Position numbers and translations under genes: made by a program
Notes under the pieces: generated by a model
Seen by the model: only the letters and a program-made list of their open reading frames with translations
Told to the model about the DNA's origin: nothing
Databases searched by the model: none
Shown here: positions 18,227-27,343 of the stretch, piece after piece
Numbering within the stretch: the stretch's first letter is position 1
How the letters are laid out: each line of letters begins with the position of its first letter
Assembly (NCBI GenBank): GCA_016710075.1
Contig: JADJLO010000001.1
Coordinates: forward strand, 558,001-622,000
Reading direction: 5' to 3'
Source of the DNA: Acidobacteriota bacterium
GTDB lineage: Bacteria > Acidobacteriota > Blastocatellia > RBC074
Length of the DNA stretch: 64,000 bases

Positions 18227-18795
18227 AATTTCAAGTCACCTGGATGCTCATATCACGAGTCTTGATCATCGCTTTTTTCGCATCGACTGCTTATGCTCAA
18301 CAGCCGCAGCCGGCCATTCCTTCTCTTGGAGAGATAAAAGCCAGGAAGTTTGTGGTGCGGACAATTCAGGGCAAAAACGTAGATCTCGCCGCCCTGCTTG
18401 AACAGGGAAAACCTGTCGTGCTCGACCTGTGGGCGACCTGGTGCGGTCCATGCCGGCAGGAAATCCCGCATCTCAAGGAACTGGCTTCCAGATATTCGCG
18501 GGATGGCCTGATTGTCGTCGGATTGACTGTCGAAGACCCGAAAACCGACATGGATGCAGTCAAAACCTTTATCCGCGAATTCGCCATCAATTATAAAACC
18601 GGTTTTGCCCCGCCGGCTCTCTACCTTTTTCTAAACAATAACGCCACCAATTACCGTATCCCCCAAAGCTATGTCTTTGATCACGAGGGACAGATCATCA
18701 GAAAGCTCATAGGTTATAACCAGACCGTCGGAAAAGACCTGCTGGAAAAAGCAGTCGTCGAAGCCGTTAGAAGATCCCGGACAAAAAAGATGTGA
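18223..18795 (+). CDS. Exported TlpA-like thiol-disulfide oxidoreductase
   Basis: A 190-residue protein with a signal peptide ([19 protein letters not shown]) and a TlpA/ResA-type thioredoxin domain. The active site is [13 protein letters not shown], and the catalytic cis-Pro region is [10 protein letters not shown]. TlpA-like proteins reduce disulfides in the periplasm, often for cytochrome c maturation. The insert [18 protein letters not shown] is the usual TlpA elaboration. Its ATG overlaps the stop of the preceding broken gene. A paralogue with a near-identical active site lies 142 bp downstream. Confidence 0.9.
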   Translation: MKFQVTWMLISRVLIIAFFASTAYAQQPQPAIPSLGEIKARKFVVRTIQGKNVDLAALLEQGKPVVLDLWATWCGPCRQEIPHLKELASRYSRDGLIVVGLTVEDPKTDMDAVKTFIREFAINYKTGFAPPALYLFLNNNATNYRIPQSYVFDHEGQIIRKLIGYNQTVGKDLLEKAVVEAVRRSRTKKM

Positions 18796-18937
18796 TGCCC
18801 TCCAGCAACCCCACAATATGGCGAATGATGACAGCAGGTGGATCTTGATCAAGGTTGTCAACGGGTTAATGAACAGGCTATTATTGCCCGGTTCGACGAT
18901 AGCCTGACGATTAAAACCAAGAAGGTAATTATCTTTG

Positions 18938-19555
18938 ATGAACTTCAATTCGACCTCAACGCTCAGACTGACTGTCTGTTTCTCCGTTTTTCTGATTGTT
19001 TCGATGACCATCTCCTGCTCAAAGCTGAGTGTGGTGGAAAAAGGCGCCAATAATACTGCTTCTCCGGCATCAACATACCGGCCGCCGAATCCCGCACCCA
19101 CGCCGGTAGACAGTAAAATCAGTCAATATCCGGTCACTATGATCGATGGCGGAACTGTCAAAATCAGCAGTCTTCAGGGAAACAACAAGGTGGTGCTGGT
19201 CAACTTCTGGGCAACCTGGTGTGGTCCCTGCCGGCGCGAGATTCCTGAACTGATCGCTCTTCAAAAGGAACTCAAGGATAAAGGATTTGAAGTGATTGGA
19301 CTGACCGTCGAAGACCCTGCGGCCGATCAGGAAAAGGTCAGAATGTTCATGCAACAATACTCGATCAACTACAAGATCGGATTCTCACCAAAGGAAATGT
19401 TTCTGATCTTCAATGGCGCCGATCCAAGAGGCCCGATTCCTCAGACCTTCATCTTCGATAAAAACGGCAAACTCGTCGACAGCATCAAGGGACTGCGACG
19501 GGATTTCAAATCATGGGTTCTCGGCGCAGTCAACCACGCTCTGAATAACTCTTGA
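18938..19555 (+). CDS. TlpA-like thioredoxin, probable lipoprotein
   Basis: About 205 residues from ATG 18938; TTG 18935 is in frame just before. The hydrophobic leader ends in TISCS, a weak lipobox, so membrane anchoring is likely but not certain. A Ser/Pro linker (NPAPTPVDSK) precedes the thioredoxin domain with [13 protein letters not shown] and GPIPQTFIFD at the cis-Pro. The domain is a clear paralogue of the preceding TlpA-like protein (shared GLTVEDP, INYKIGF against INYKTGF), pointing to tandem duplication followed by different membrane attachment. Role: periplasmic disulfide reduction. Confidence 0.88.
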   Translation: MNFNSTSTLRLTVCFSVFLIVSMTISCSKLSVVEKGANNTASPASTYRPPNPAPTPVDSKISQYPVTMIDGGTVKISSLQGNNKVVLVNFWATWCGPCRREIPELIALQKELKDKGFEVIGLTVEDPAADQEKVRMFMQQYSINYKIGFSPKEMFLIFNGADPRGPIPQTFIFDKNGKLVDSIKGLRRDFKSWVLGAVNHALNNS

Positions 19556-19788
19556 AAAGATTAAAGTGTGTCAGAAGTTTAAACGTAAAGCTTACTCGAC
19601 TTTCCGCACCCGAGGTTCTTCATAATAGTTCTTACTTTAATGATCGGCTTTGCTGTGCTATAAATTATCTTTGTGCTTGCTTCACGCCCCGCTCACATTC
19701 ATTTATCCGCAATGGTATTTTTCTGAAACTGCTCAAGAAAATTAATACCTTGGAATTATTTCAGCGATCCCGGAGGCATCAACTCAGT

Positions 19789-21225
19789 ATGTTTAAATCA
19801 TTAAGACCAAGCCTGGCATTTTCAGTGTTAACACTCGGCCTGCTGTTGCCGGTATTTGGTGTTTCCCACATTACTTCAGCGCACCAACAAAAACCGGCGG
19901 CTCCGGCGACTCAGGAACGCAAAGGGGTTCAAAAGAAGGATGCGAAAGAGGATGAGCCGGTAGCCATAACAGAACGAACAAATGCGTTAAAAGCAATGGA
20001 TGAAAAGCCTCTCACAGATGATGATTTCGGGAACTTCAGATTCCCCTACATCAACAACAATGGAGAGATTGCTTTTGTCGGGCTGCACTCAAACAAAGCC
20101 GACAAGAGGGGCTATTCTCAGGAATTCTACGTCAGAAAGCCTGATGGAAGCTGGAGGATCATCAGGGAGGGCGACAAGGTCGAAAACTACCCGGAAGCCC
20201 TGAGGGAGTATTCGATTTCAAACTTCAACGAGAATGGTGATTTAACCGTCGTTGCCAGCTACGCCGATGATGCGGCCACCCCGAGCGCGGCTGATCCTCA
20301 TGACCCGGCATCGCATACTGTTTTCATCAGAAAACAGGCTCTTTTTATCAAAGATGCCAAAGGCATGAGATCACTCGTCAAACTTGGAGAAGAGGTGCCA
20401 AATATGCCATCTATTTTTTCAGGTGTGAGCAATGCCTCGACCAACACCAAAGGCACTACGGCCTTCATCGGAACCTACAGCGATCCTGACGGCCGTGGAC
20501 TTTTCATCGTTGAAAACGGGAAAGCCAGAATTGTCGCCAGAAGCGGCCAGCGCATAGCTCCAGGCGAAAATTACAGCTTTTCAGAGCATTATTTCCCGTC
20601 ATCAATCAACGAGCGTGACGAGTTGGCATTTCTTGTCCGCATCGGCGATAAGAATGCCCTGTATATCGCCAGGCCGGCGGGACTTGAGATGATCGCCTTC
20701 ACCGGCAAGCCGACGCCCATCAAAGACGCCAATTATCTTGGTTTCGGAAACCGCGCACCGAGCATCAACGATAAAGGAGAAGTGGCTTTTTCGGCTTTCT
20801 TCGACGGTCCTGATGCCGGAAGAGCATTGTTTTTCAGAGCGAATGGTGAAACCAGCTTGATAGCCAGAAGCGGGCAAGCCCTCGAAGGCACCAATTACAA
20901 CTTCACCGATTTCAACGCTCCAATAATCAATAACCGAGGCGACATCGCTTTCATAGGGAATTTCGGCGGCAGAAGCCGGGGGATTTTTCTGAAGACATCC
21001 AGGGGAATCGAGAAGGTCGCGTTGGTCGATGAACCGGTGCCGGGAATGTCAAAGGATGAGGTTTTCAACAACTTCACTCAACCCGCCATCAATGACAAGG
21101 GCGAAATTGTTTTCTACGCGCAGTGGAAGAATCTGAAGGCCGGCATCAACGTCGGTATCTTCCATCGTGACGAGAAAGGGAATCTTAAACTGCTGGTTAA
21201 ACGCGGCGACAGGCTGCCCAAATAA
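19789..21225 (+). CDS. Exported repeat protein with NxxGxIAF-type propeller motifs
   Basis: 478 residues from ATG 19789, chosen because GGAGG lies upstream and a signal peptide starts at once (LAFSVLTLGLLLPVFGVSH). The body is a run of repeats built on IN(N/D)xGxIAF: INNNGEIAFVG, INDKGEVAFSAF, INNRGDIAFIG, INDKGEIVFYAQ. They alternate with IARSGQ or VKRGDRLP motifs. This pattern is known from exported, often anchored proteins of unknown function in Acidobacteria and other soil bacteria; a beta-propeller is likely. No catalytic motif is visible. A strong hairpin after the stop probably ends transcription. Confidence 0.75.
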   Translation: MFKSLRPSLAFSVLTLGLLLPVFGVSHITSAHQQKPAAPATQERKGVQKKDAKEDEPVAITERTNALKAMDEKPLTDDDFGNFRFPYINNNGEIAFVGLHSNKADKRGYSQEFYVRKPDGSWRIIREGDKVENYPEALREYSISNFNENGDLTVVASYADDAATPSAADPHDPASHTVFIRKQALFIKDAKGMRSLVKLGEEVPNMPSIFSGVSNASTNTKGTTAFIGTYSDPDGRGLFIVENGKARIVARSGQRIAPGENYSFSEHYFPSSINERDELAFLVRIGDKNALYIARPAGLEMIAFTGKPTPIKDANYLGFGNRAPSINDKGEVAFSAFFDGPDAGRALFFRANGETSLIARSGQALEGTNYNFTDFNAPIINNRGDIAFIGNFGGRSRGIFLKTSRGIEKVALVDEPVPGMSKDEVFNNFTQPAINDKGEIVFYAQWKNLKAGINVGIFHRDEKGNLKLLVKRGDRLPK

Positions 21226-21227
21226 CC

Positions 21228-21278
21228 GGCGGCACTTCGGCCTGCATGGTCAGCCAGGCCGAACCGCCTGAGGTTCTT
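21228..21278 (+). terminator. Hairpin terminator after the repeat protein gene
   Basis: GGCGG (21228-21232) and TTCGGCCTG (21236-21244) pair with CAGGCCGAA (21255-21263) and CCGCC (21264-21268), a 14-bp stem with a 3-nt bulge. A moderately T-rich stretch (TTCTTGTTTG) follows. Confidence 0.6.
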
Positions 21279-21341
21279 GTTTGTGGCGGTTCAAACATAT
21301 ACAATCAGCGGCCAATTTGTAAAAGAATACTAAACTATATT

Positions 21342-21410
21342 GGACAGGCGAATCGATCGCCCCTGTGGTCAAAGATGAAATTCCGAGGGGGCTCGCAGGT
21401 TCGCCTGTCC
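21342..21410 (+). promoter_or_regulatory. Inverted repeat in the gyrA leader
   Basis: GGACAGGCGAA (21342-21352) and TTCGCCTGTCC (21400-21410) are perfect complements and flank 47 bp, which itself has a CCCC/GGGG pairing option. The right arm ends 19 bp before the gyrA ATG. It may be an mRNA hairpin or a DNA site; gyrA promoters are often supercoiling-sensitive, but no such link is shown here. Confidence 0.5.
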
Positions 21411-21429
21411 TTTCGGGGGAAAGAGGTAA

Positions 21430-23907
21430 ATGGATAATCAGCAGAATCCGCCTGTAAATATTGAAGATGAGATGCGACGCAGTTATCTGGATTACGCGAT
21501 GTCGGTCATCATCGGTCGCGCCCTGCCGGATGTTCGTGACGGGTTGAAACCCGTTCACCGCCGCATTCTTTATTCAATGAACGAAAAGGGACTCGTTCCA
21601 GGCAAACCCTTCAAGAAATCGGCCAATGTCGTCGGAGATGTGCTTGGCGCCTATCACCCCCATGGGGACACGGCGGTTTACGACAGCATGGTGAGAATGG
21701 CGCAGGATTTTTCGATGCGCTATCCGCTGATAGACGGTCAGGGCAACTGGGGCAGCATCGACGGCGATTCGGCCGCCGCCTACCGTTATACCGAAGCCAG
21801 ACTGACTCGTATCGCAACAGAGTTGCTCGCCGACATTGAAAAAGAGACGGTTAAGTTTGTCCCGAATTACGATGAGTCGAGGCAGGAGCCGACAGTCCTG
21901 CCGACAAGAATTCCGAATTTACTTATCAACGGATCCGATGGAATCGCCGTGGGCATGGCGACCAAGATTCCTCCCCACAATTTGAGTGAGATTATTGAAG
22001 CCACCGTTCATCTGCTTCAGACGCCAAATGCCAAAACATCCGATTTGATGAAATTTGTCCCCGGCCCGGATTTTCCGACTGGAGGATTTATCTATGGTCG
22101 GGAAGGAATCAAGCAGGCCTATGAGACCGGGCGAGGCGTGTTGCAGCTTCGGGCTCGCGCTGCGATAGACAAAATAGGGCGCGGGGCTCAGGAGCGCGAC
22201 GCCATCGTCATCACTGAAATCCCCTTTCAGGTCAACAAGTCCAAACTCATCGAGCAGATAGCCGATCTGGTCAATGAAAAGAGGATCGAGGGCATTTCCG
22301 AAATCCGCGATGAAACCGATAGAGAGAGTACGGCACAGAAGAAAGTTCGAATCGTCATCGAACTCAAGCGAGACGCCATCGCCCAGATCATTCTGAACAA
22401 GCTCTACAAGATGACTCAGATGCAGATCTCTTTCGGCATCATTAACCTTTCGATCGTTAATGGACAGCCGAAGGTTCTTCCGCTGGTCGATACTCTGAAC
22501 GAATTCATCATCTTCCGCCGGGAGGTTGTTCGCAACCGAACGATGTATGATCTCAAAAAAGCCAAAATGCGGGCTCATATTCTGGAAGGTTTGAAGAAGG
22601 CGATAGATATCATCGACGAGATCATCAAGCTCATTCGCGGTTCGAAGTCGACGGAAGACGCCAAGTCCGGACTCGTCACCAGGCTCAAGTTCTCCGAGAT
22701 ACAGGCTCAGGCCATTCTCGATATGCAGTTGAGGCGTCTGGCGGCGCTCGAACGACAGAAGATCATCGATGAGTATGAAGAGGTCATCAAACTGATCGCC
22801 GAACTCGAGGAAATTCTTTCTAACGAGCGCGTTCTGCGAAGCATTATCATCAAAGAACTGCGCGCTGTTCAAAAGGACTATGCCGATGAGCGGCGCACCC
22901 AGATAGTCGACAGCGGGGTCGAGCTCACGCTGGAAGATCTGATCGCCGACGAAAATGTGGTCATCACACTGACCCACTCGGGGTATGTCAAAAGAACAGC
23001 GCTCACCACTTATCGCGCTCAGCGGCGCGGCGGCACCGGCCGGAAAGGCATGAGCACCAGAACCGAGGATGTCGTCTCTCATATCTTCATCGCCTCGACT
23101 CACAGCTACCTCATGGTGTTTACAACCATTGGCACGGTCTACAAACTCAAGGTGCATGAAATACCGGATGCCCTGGCTGCGGGGCGCGGCAAGGCGATGG
23201 TGAACCTCATCAATCTACCCGGGACGGAGAAGATCGCCGGCGTCATACCCGTCAGAGCCTTCACCGAGGGCCAGTTTGCAGTCATGGTCACGCGTCTGGG
23301 AGTGATCAAGAAGACGGAACTTTCTGAATTCGGCAATATCCGCTCAAACGGAATCATCGCCATGGGGGTCGATCCTGACGACGAGCTGATCACTGTCGAG
23401 CTGACCGACGGAAATAAGAAGATTTTCATCGGCACAAATGACGGGATGGCCATCTGCTTCGAAGAGGATGCGGTTCGTGATATGGGCCGCCAGGCCCGAG
23501 GTGTTCGCGGAATAACTCTCAAAGAAGGTGATTTCGTCGTCAGTGTCGTCGCCGTCAACGGCGACGAGCAGATGCTTACAGTGACCAGGAATGGATTCGG
23601 CAAGCAGACTTCTCTCACTGAATACAGAGTCCAGTCACGTGGCGGCAAGGGCGTAATCAACATGAAGACGACCGATAAGAACGGCAAGGTTATTGCAGTC
23701 ATGCCGGTCTCAAAGGAAAGCCAGGTGCTGATTATCACTTCTCTGCGGAAACTGATCAGGATAGAAGCTGAGCAGATCAGGGCGACTGGTCGAAGCGCTC
23801 AGGGCGTCAAGCTGATCGATACTTCCGGCGGCGATCTGGTCGCCAGCGCATCACTCGTCGAGCAGCAGCGGGAAGTGGTGGATGTCGAGGCCGAGACCGA
23901 GAAGTAA
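21430..23907 (+). CDS. gyrA: DNA gyrase subunit A
   Basis: 825 residues. GyrA breaks and rejoins DNA in the A2B2 gyrase that introduces negative supercoils. The N-terminal breakage-reunion domain has [18 protein letters not shown], the quinolone-region helix [10 protein letters not shown] (Thr at the position of E. coli Ser83, Asp retained at 87) and the catalytic Tyr in [10 protein letters not shown]. The C-terminal pinwheel includes [10 protein letters not shown], a GyrA-box-like sequence with Thr in place of the usual Lys; this supports GyrA over ParC but not absolutely. GAGG precedes the ATG. The TPR lipoprotein gene begins 4 bp after the stop, so the two are probably cotranscribed. No gyrB is in the window. 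Confidence 0.93.
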   Translation: MDNQQNPPVNIEDEMRRSYLDYAMSVIIGRALPDVRDGLKPVHRRILYSMNEKGLVPGKPFKKSANVVGDVLGAYHPHGDTAVYDSMVRMAQDFSMRYPLIDGQGNWGSIDGDSAAAYRYTEARLTRIATELLADIEKETVKFVPNYDESRQEPTVLPTRIPNLLINGSDGIAVGMATKIPPHNLSEIIEATVHLLQTPNAKTSDLMKFVPGPDFPTGGFIYGREGIKQAYETGRGVLQLRARAAIDKIGRGAQERDAIVITEIPFQVNKSKLIEQIADLVNEKRIEGISEIRDETDRESTAQKKVRIVIELKRDAIAQIILNKLYKMTQMQISFGIINLSIVNGQPKVLPLVDTLNEFIIFRREVVRNRTMYDLKKAKMRAHILEGLKKAIDIIDEIIKLIRGSKSTEDAKSGLVTRLKFSEIQAQAILDMQLRRLAALERQKIIDEYEEVIKLIAELEEILSNERVLRSIIIKELRAVQKDYADERRTQIVDSGVELTLEDLIADENVVITLTHSGYVKRTALTTYRAQRRGGTGRKGMSTRTEDVVSHIFIASTHSYLMVFTTIGTVYKLKVHEIPDALAAGRGKAMVNLINLPGTEKIAGVIPVRAFTEGQFAVMVTRLGVIKKTELSEFGNIRSNGIIAMGVDPDDELITVELTDGNKKIFIGTNDGMAICFEEDAVRDMGRQARGVRGITLKEGDFVVSVVAVNGDEQMLTVTRNGFGKQTSLTEYRVQSRGGKGVINMKTTDKNGKVIAVMPVSKESQVLIITSLRKLIRIEAEQIRATGRSAQGVKLIDTSGGDLVASASLVEQQREVVDVEAETEK

Positions 23908-23911
23908 AATT

Positions 23912-24814
23912 ATGAAGACTGAAAACGGCATAAGTCTCAGGATGAGGCATGACCTTATCGATGTCCGGTCTGAATATCGAGATCGGGCTTGTCGCCGGCA
24001 TCGCATCCTGATTTTGACTTTTGCCGTCTCCATAACGATTCTTCTTGCCTCCTGTTCGCGGGGCGCACTGATAGAGAAAGCCCAGGCGGAATGGGACGCG
24101 GGAAATTACGATTCGGCTGCTGAACTTTACGAGCAGTACCTGAAAGAACATCCCCAGGGGGACAAGGCCCAATTTGCCAGGTTCCGCGCGGCTACAGTCT
24201 GTCATCGCAATCTGAAGCAGTTTGACAGGGCAATTCAGCATTACATCCATTTGATTGAGGATTACCCCAAATCCCCTGAAAGTTACCAGGCGAGATTGCG
24301 ACTCGCGGAATGTTATGCTGCAGTGCAGAAAAGGCGAGAATCCATCAGCGAGTATGAAAGCGTCCTGCCGATCACTCCTGAGGAGAAGGAGAAACGCCGG
24401 ATCAGACTTCAGATTGCCGACCTCTATTACGACATGAATGACCTTGGACAGGCTGTCGCCGAATACCAGAAAGTCACCGTCAATACGCCGTATGATGAAC
24501 TCGCAGAACGCGCCTTTCTGCGCATCGGCGGAATCAGATTGCTCAGAGACGAATTCGAGGAAGCCGTTCCTGCTTATCAGGCCGTTGCACAAAATACCAC
24601 GGATGCCACGATTCGCAGACTCGCCAATTTCGGCGTTGCCGATTGTTACGAGCGCACTTTTCAGTTCGATCAGGCAATAAAAACGCTGGAACGGACTGAA
24701 CCGGATCCCAAGTCGCCAAATTATATCCAGCAGCGAATCGCCGCCGTCAGAGAACAGCAGCGTCAGCGCAACCTCACCACGCCGTCAAATCTTGGCTGGC
24801 CCGGTAAAAAATGA
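23912..24814 (+). CDS. TPR-repeat lipoprotein (BamD/YbgF-like)
   Basis: About 300 residues from ATG 23912. After a basic N-terminal extension comes a lipoprotein signal ending in LLASCS, the lipidated Cys being near residue 50. The mature part is a series of tetratricopeptide helices, e.g. AEWDAGNYDSAAELYEQYL, DRAIQHYIHLIEDYPKSPES, QAVAEYQKVTVNTP, FEEAVPAYQAVAQ. This resembles BamD and YbgF-type envelope proteins that scaffold outer-membrane assembly or cell-wall steps. The unusually long stretch before the lipobox suggests the true start could be an internal codon. It starts 4 bp after gyrA. Confidence 0.8.
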   Translation: MKTENGISLRMRHDLIDVRSEYRDRACRRHRILILTFAVSITILLASCSRGALIEKAQAEWDAGNYDSAAELYEQYLKEHPQGDKAQFARFRAATVCHRNLKQFDRAIQHYIHLIEDYPKSPESYQARLRLAECYAAVQKRRESISEYESVLPITPEEKEKRRIRLQIADLYYDMNDLGQAVAEYQKVTVNTPYDELAERAFLRIGGIRLLRDEFEEAVPAYQAVAQNTTDATIRRLANFGVADCYERTFQFDQAIKTLERTEPDPKSPNYIQQRIAAVREQQRQRNLTTPSNLGWPGKK

Positions 24815-24860
24815 GAACCGGCAGCTCAATCACGGAAACCCAAATTTCAGGAGTAAGATC

Positions 24861-25229
24861 ATGCCAACATTTAAAAGTCGTCGTCCTGCAAAGAAAAGAC
24901 CGGGTCCGCCGAACAACAACAAGATGAACAGCAATAAAAAAGGGGGCGGCGGCAGGAATCCAAGGATGGCCGACAACCGGCCAAAGAAGAAATTCGTCAG
25001 TTCTGCCGGCAGTCAGTCGAGCCTCGAAAACACTGGAATGGAAGCCCTCTACATGCGAAAACTGGTCGAATCCGAAAAGACCGTAGTCGTGGTCATGACA
25101 ACGGGTGAGAGCTTTCGCGGGTCGGTTCGATATTTCGACAGAGATGTTTTCAGCCTTGGCCCCAGTGATGGTAGTCCCAAGATCTTCCTGCGGAAATCCA
25201 GCATCAGGTATCTCTACGAAGAAGAATAG
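24861..25229 (+). CDS. Hfq/Sm-like RNA-binding protein with basic N-terminal tail (probable)
   Basis: 122 residues; AGGAG lies 7 bp before the ATG. Residues 1-55 are a low-complexity Lys/Arg/Asn/Gly tail. Residues 58-122 fit an Sm fold of the Hfq type: EALYMRKLVESEKTVVVVMT (helix and strand 1), TGESFRGSVRYFDRDVFSL (strands 2-3), then KIFLRKSSIRYLYEEE as strands 4-5. The classical Hfq Sm2 motif YKHAIS is replaced by LRKSSIR, so the RNA specificity may differ. Hfq-type proteins form rings that pair small RNAs with mRNAs. The fold call is by eye. It is the last gene of the gyrA-TPR run. Confidence 0.6.
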   Translation: MPTFKSRRPAKKRPGPPNNNKMNSNKKGGGGRNPRMADNRPKKKFVSSAGSQSSLENTGMEALYMRKLVESEKTVVVVMTTGESFRGSVRYFDRDVFSLGPSDGSPKIFLRKSSIRYLYEEE

Positions 25230-25236
25230 TTCACCT

Positions 25237-25270
25237 GCATGGAGTTCCGCATGAACGCGGAACTCCATGC
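25237..25270. terminator. 14-bp perfect hairpin between convergent genes
   Basis: GCATGGAGTTCCGC (25237-25250) pairs fully with GCGGAACTCCATGC (25257-25270) around the 6-nt loop ATGAAC, 7 bp after the Hfq-like stop. There is no T-tract, so it may stabilise the mRNA end rather than act as a simple intrinsic terminator. Confidence 0.55.
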
Positions 25271-25346
25271 CATGCGCCTGTTCGGGGTTCGGCCTTCAGC
25301 CGGCTGTCCTGGTATTTTATTCACAGGCTCCCTTTCAATCTGCCTC

Positions 25347-27247
25347 TCATTTCAAGACTCCAATATTCAAGTGCGAGCTGAGCCGGCCTGACCGGTATAT
25401 TTTGTGTTCGGCCTTCCGGAAATCGTCTGCGGTCGCCTTGAAAATATCGACGAATTTTTGAGGGTTCCTGTCCACCAGTGGAAACCAGCTGCTCTGTATC
25501 TGAACCATGATTTTATGACCGGCTTTGAACGTATGGTTGACGTCCTGAAGCTTGAATTTCACTTCAGCGGGCTGGTTTGGAACAAATGGCTCGGGTTTGG
25601 AGAAGCTGTTTCTGAATTTGCCGCGCATTACCTCTCCGCGGACGAGCATCTGAAATCCGCCCATTTTTACCTTTGCGCCTTGAGGAGAGTTGTTTGGGGC
25701 GTTATCCGGATAGACGTCTATCAGTTTGACGATGAAATCGGCATCTGTGCCGGTGGTTGAGACGAACAGGTCGGCAGAGATCGGGCCTGCGAAAGTGATC
25801 TCGCTTTTGAGTTCGTCAGTCTGGTAAACCAGTACATCCGGCCGGCGCGATGCGAAGCGCTGATCTTCAATCATGTAACCGGCGCCACGATCGTTTGAGA
25901 TTTCGTTTGTATAAGGCACCGGCCTGGCAGGGTCGCTGAGATACTCATCGAATGATTCTTTGCCCTCGCGGGGAGCCTCGAACGAGAGTCGCCCGTTCGC
26001 TTGAAAATAGAGTTCCCGGGGCTGCAGGTCCTGAGGTGGCCATTGCCGAGAGGTTTTCCATTCATTGGAGCCGGTGCGAAACACCTGCGCCTCGGGGACT
26101 TCGTAATTTTTGAATTCAGCCTTGTCTTTGAGGTAGTGGCTGAAGAAGGGAAATTCGACTTTCTCCCTGAATTGCTCTGCGGTATTGACCTCGAAGCGGA
26201 TGTCGCCCATCGAATCGCCCGAGCCTCTCGACCAGCCTCCATGCGACCATGGGCCCATGACCAGAAAGGTTTGATTGACGGGATTGTCCCGTTCGATAGT
26301 GCGATAGATATTGAGCGGTCCATAGAGGTCTTCGGCATCAAACCAGCCGCCGACCAGGAGCACCGCAGGCGTAACCTTTTTCAGATGCGGGAGCACGCTG
26401 CGAGCCTGCCAGAATTGATCGTATGTCGTGTGAGTCGTTATATCGTTCCAATATTTATTCTGCCCCTTGAAATAGTTCTTCTGGGCATTGGCAAGGGGGC
26501 CAAGCTGTAGAAAGAACTGATACGCATCCGGCGTGCCGAAATCAAAATCTCGGAACTGGTTTTCAGTCGGGGCAGGGCGCGGCATCCCGAAAAACATATT
26601 GAACCCGAAACTATCAAAGACGAAAAATGCCCCGTTGTGGTGATCGTCATCGCCCAAAAACCAGTCGGCTATCGGAGCCTGGGGCGATGCCGCCTTGAGA
26701 GCAGGGTGTGGATCCATCAAAGCCGTCACGGTATAAAAGCCCGGATAGGATATCCCCCAGATGCCGACCCGGCCATTGTTACCCGGAATGTTATTGATCA
26801 TCCATTCAATCGAGTCCCAGGTGTCGCTCGATTCATCGATCTCATTCTTCGATCGCTTATCCGGGAGATGCGGCCTCACATCCTCGAATTCACCTTCGGA
26901 CTTGAACGTTCCGCGGACATCCTGATACACGAAAATATAGCCGTCCTCCATAAACAATGGCGATGGACCCAGAGTTCGGCGGAATGACGGGCCGTATGGC
27001 CCCGCTCCGTATGGCGTTCTCTGCATCAGAATAGGATAGTTCGTCGTTGCATCCTTAGGTGCATAGACGACAGTGTGAAGTTTGACGCCGTCACGCATCG
27101 GGATCTGATACTCGGATTTGGCATATCGCTCGGCCGGATTGATCTGGCCGGCCGGCCCGATTGCTGCCCGCTGACAAAAAACGATGCTCCGCCAAGTGAA
27201 AGCACCAGGAAGAAGCAGCACGCAAATGGTTTTAAAGCAATTTTCAT
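25347..27247 (-). CDS. Secreted CocE/NonD-family X-Pro dipeptidyl-peptidase-like hydrolase, one frameshift
   Basis: About 632 residues. The start at ATG 27247 is preceded by GAGGTG and encodes a signal peptide (ALKPFACCFFLVLSLGGASF). The mature protein, from AIGPAGQINPAERYAKSEY on, is in another frame, so one base has slipped near 27170. The catalytic domain is the CocE type: MRDGVKLHTVVYAPKDA, the nucleophile in GIWGISYPGFYT, and the His region GPWSHGGWSRG. A C-terminal jelly-roll domain (ADLFVSTTGTDADFIVKLID, IQSSWFPLVDRNP) is complete. Known members hydrolyse X-Pro dipeptides or esters; the substrate here is unknown. The slip appears to be an error, since the leader and body are both intact. 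Confidence 0.87.
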
Positions 27248-27343
27248 CAAATAATCACCTCGGTGAATTCGTCAATCTGGTTGAGACATTACTACAGCCT
27301 GAGGTATTGTTGCCAACAGGATTAATCACCCGTGAGGATAGTT

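Noticed and set aside
21919..23157. 412-codon minus-strand open frame
   Set aside because: Antisense shadow of gyrA, whose coding strand is certain.
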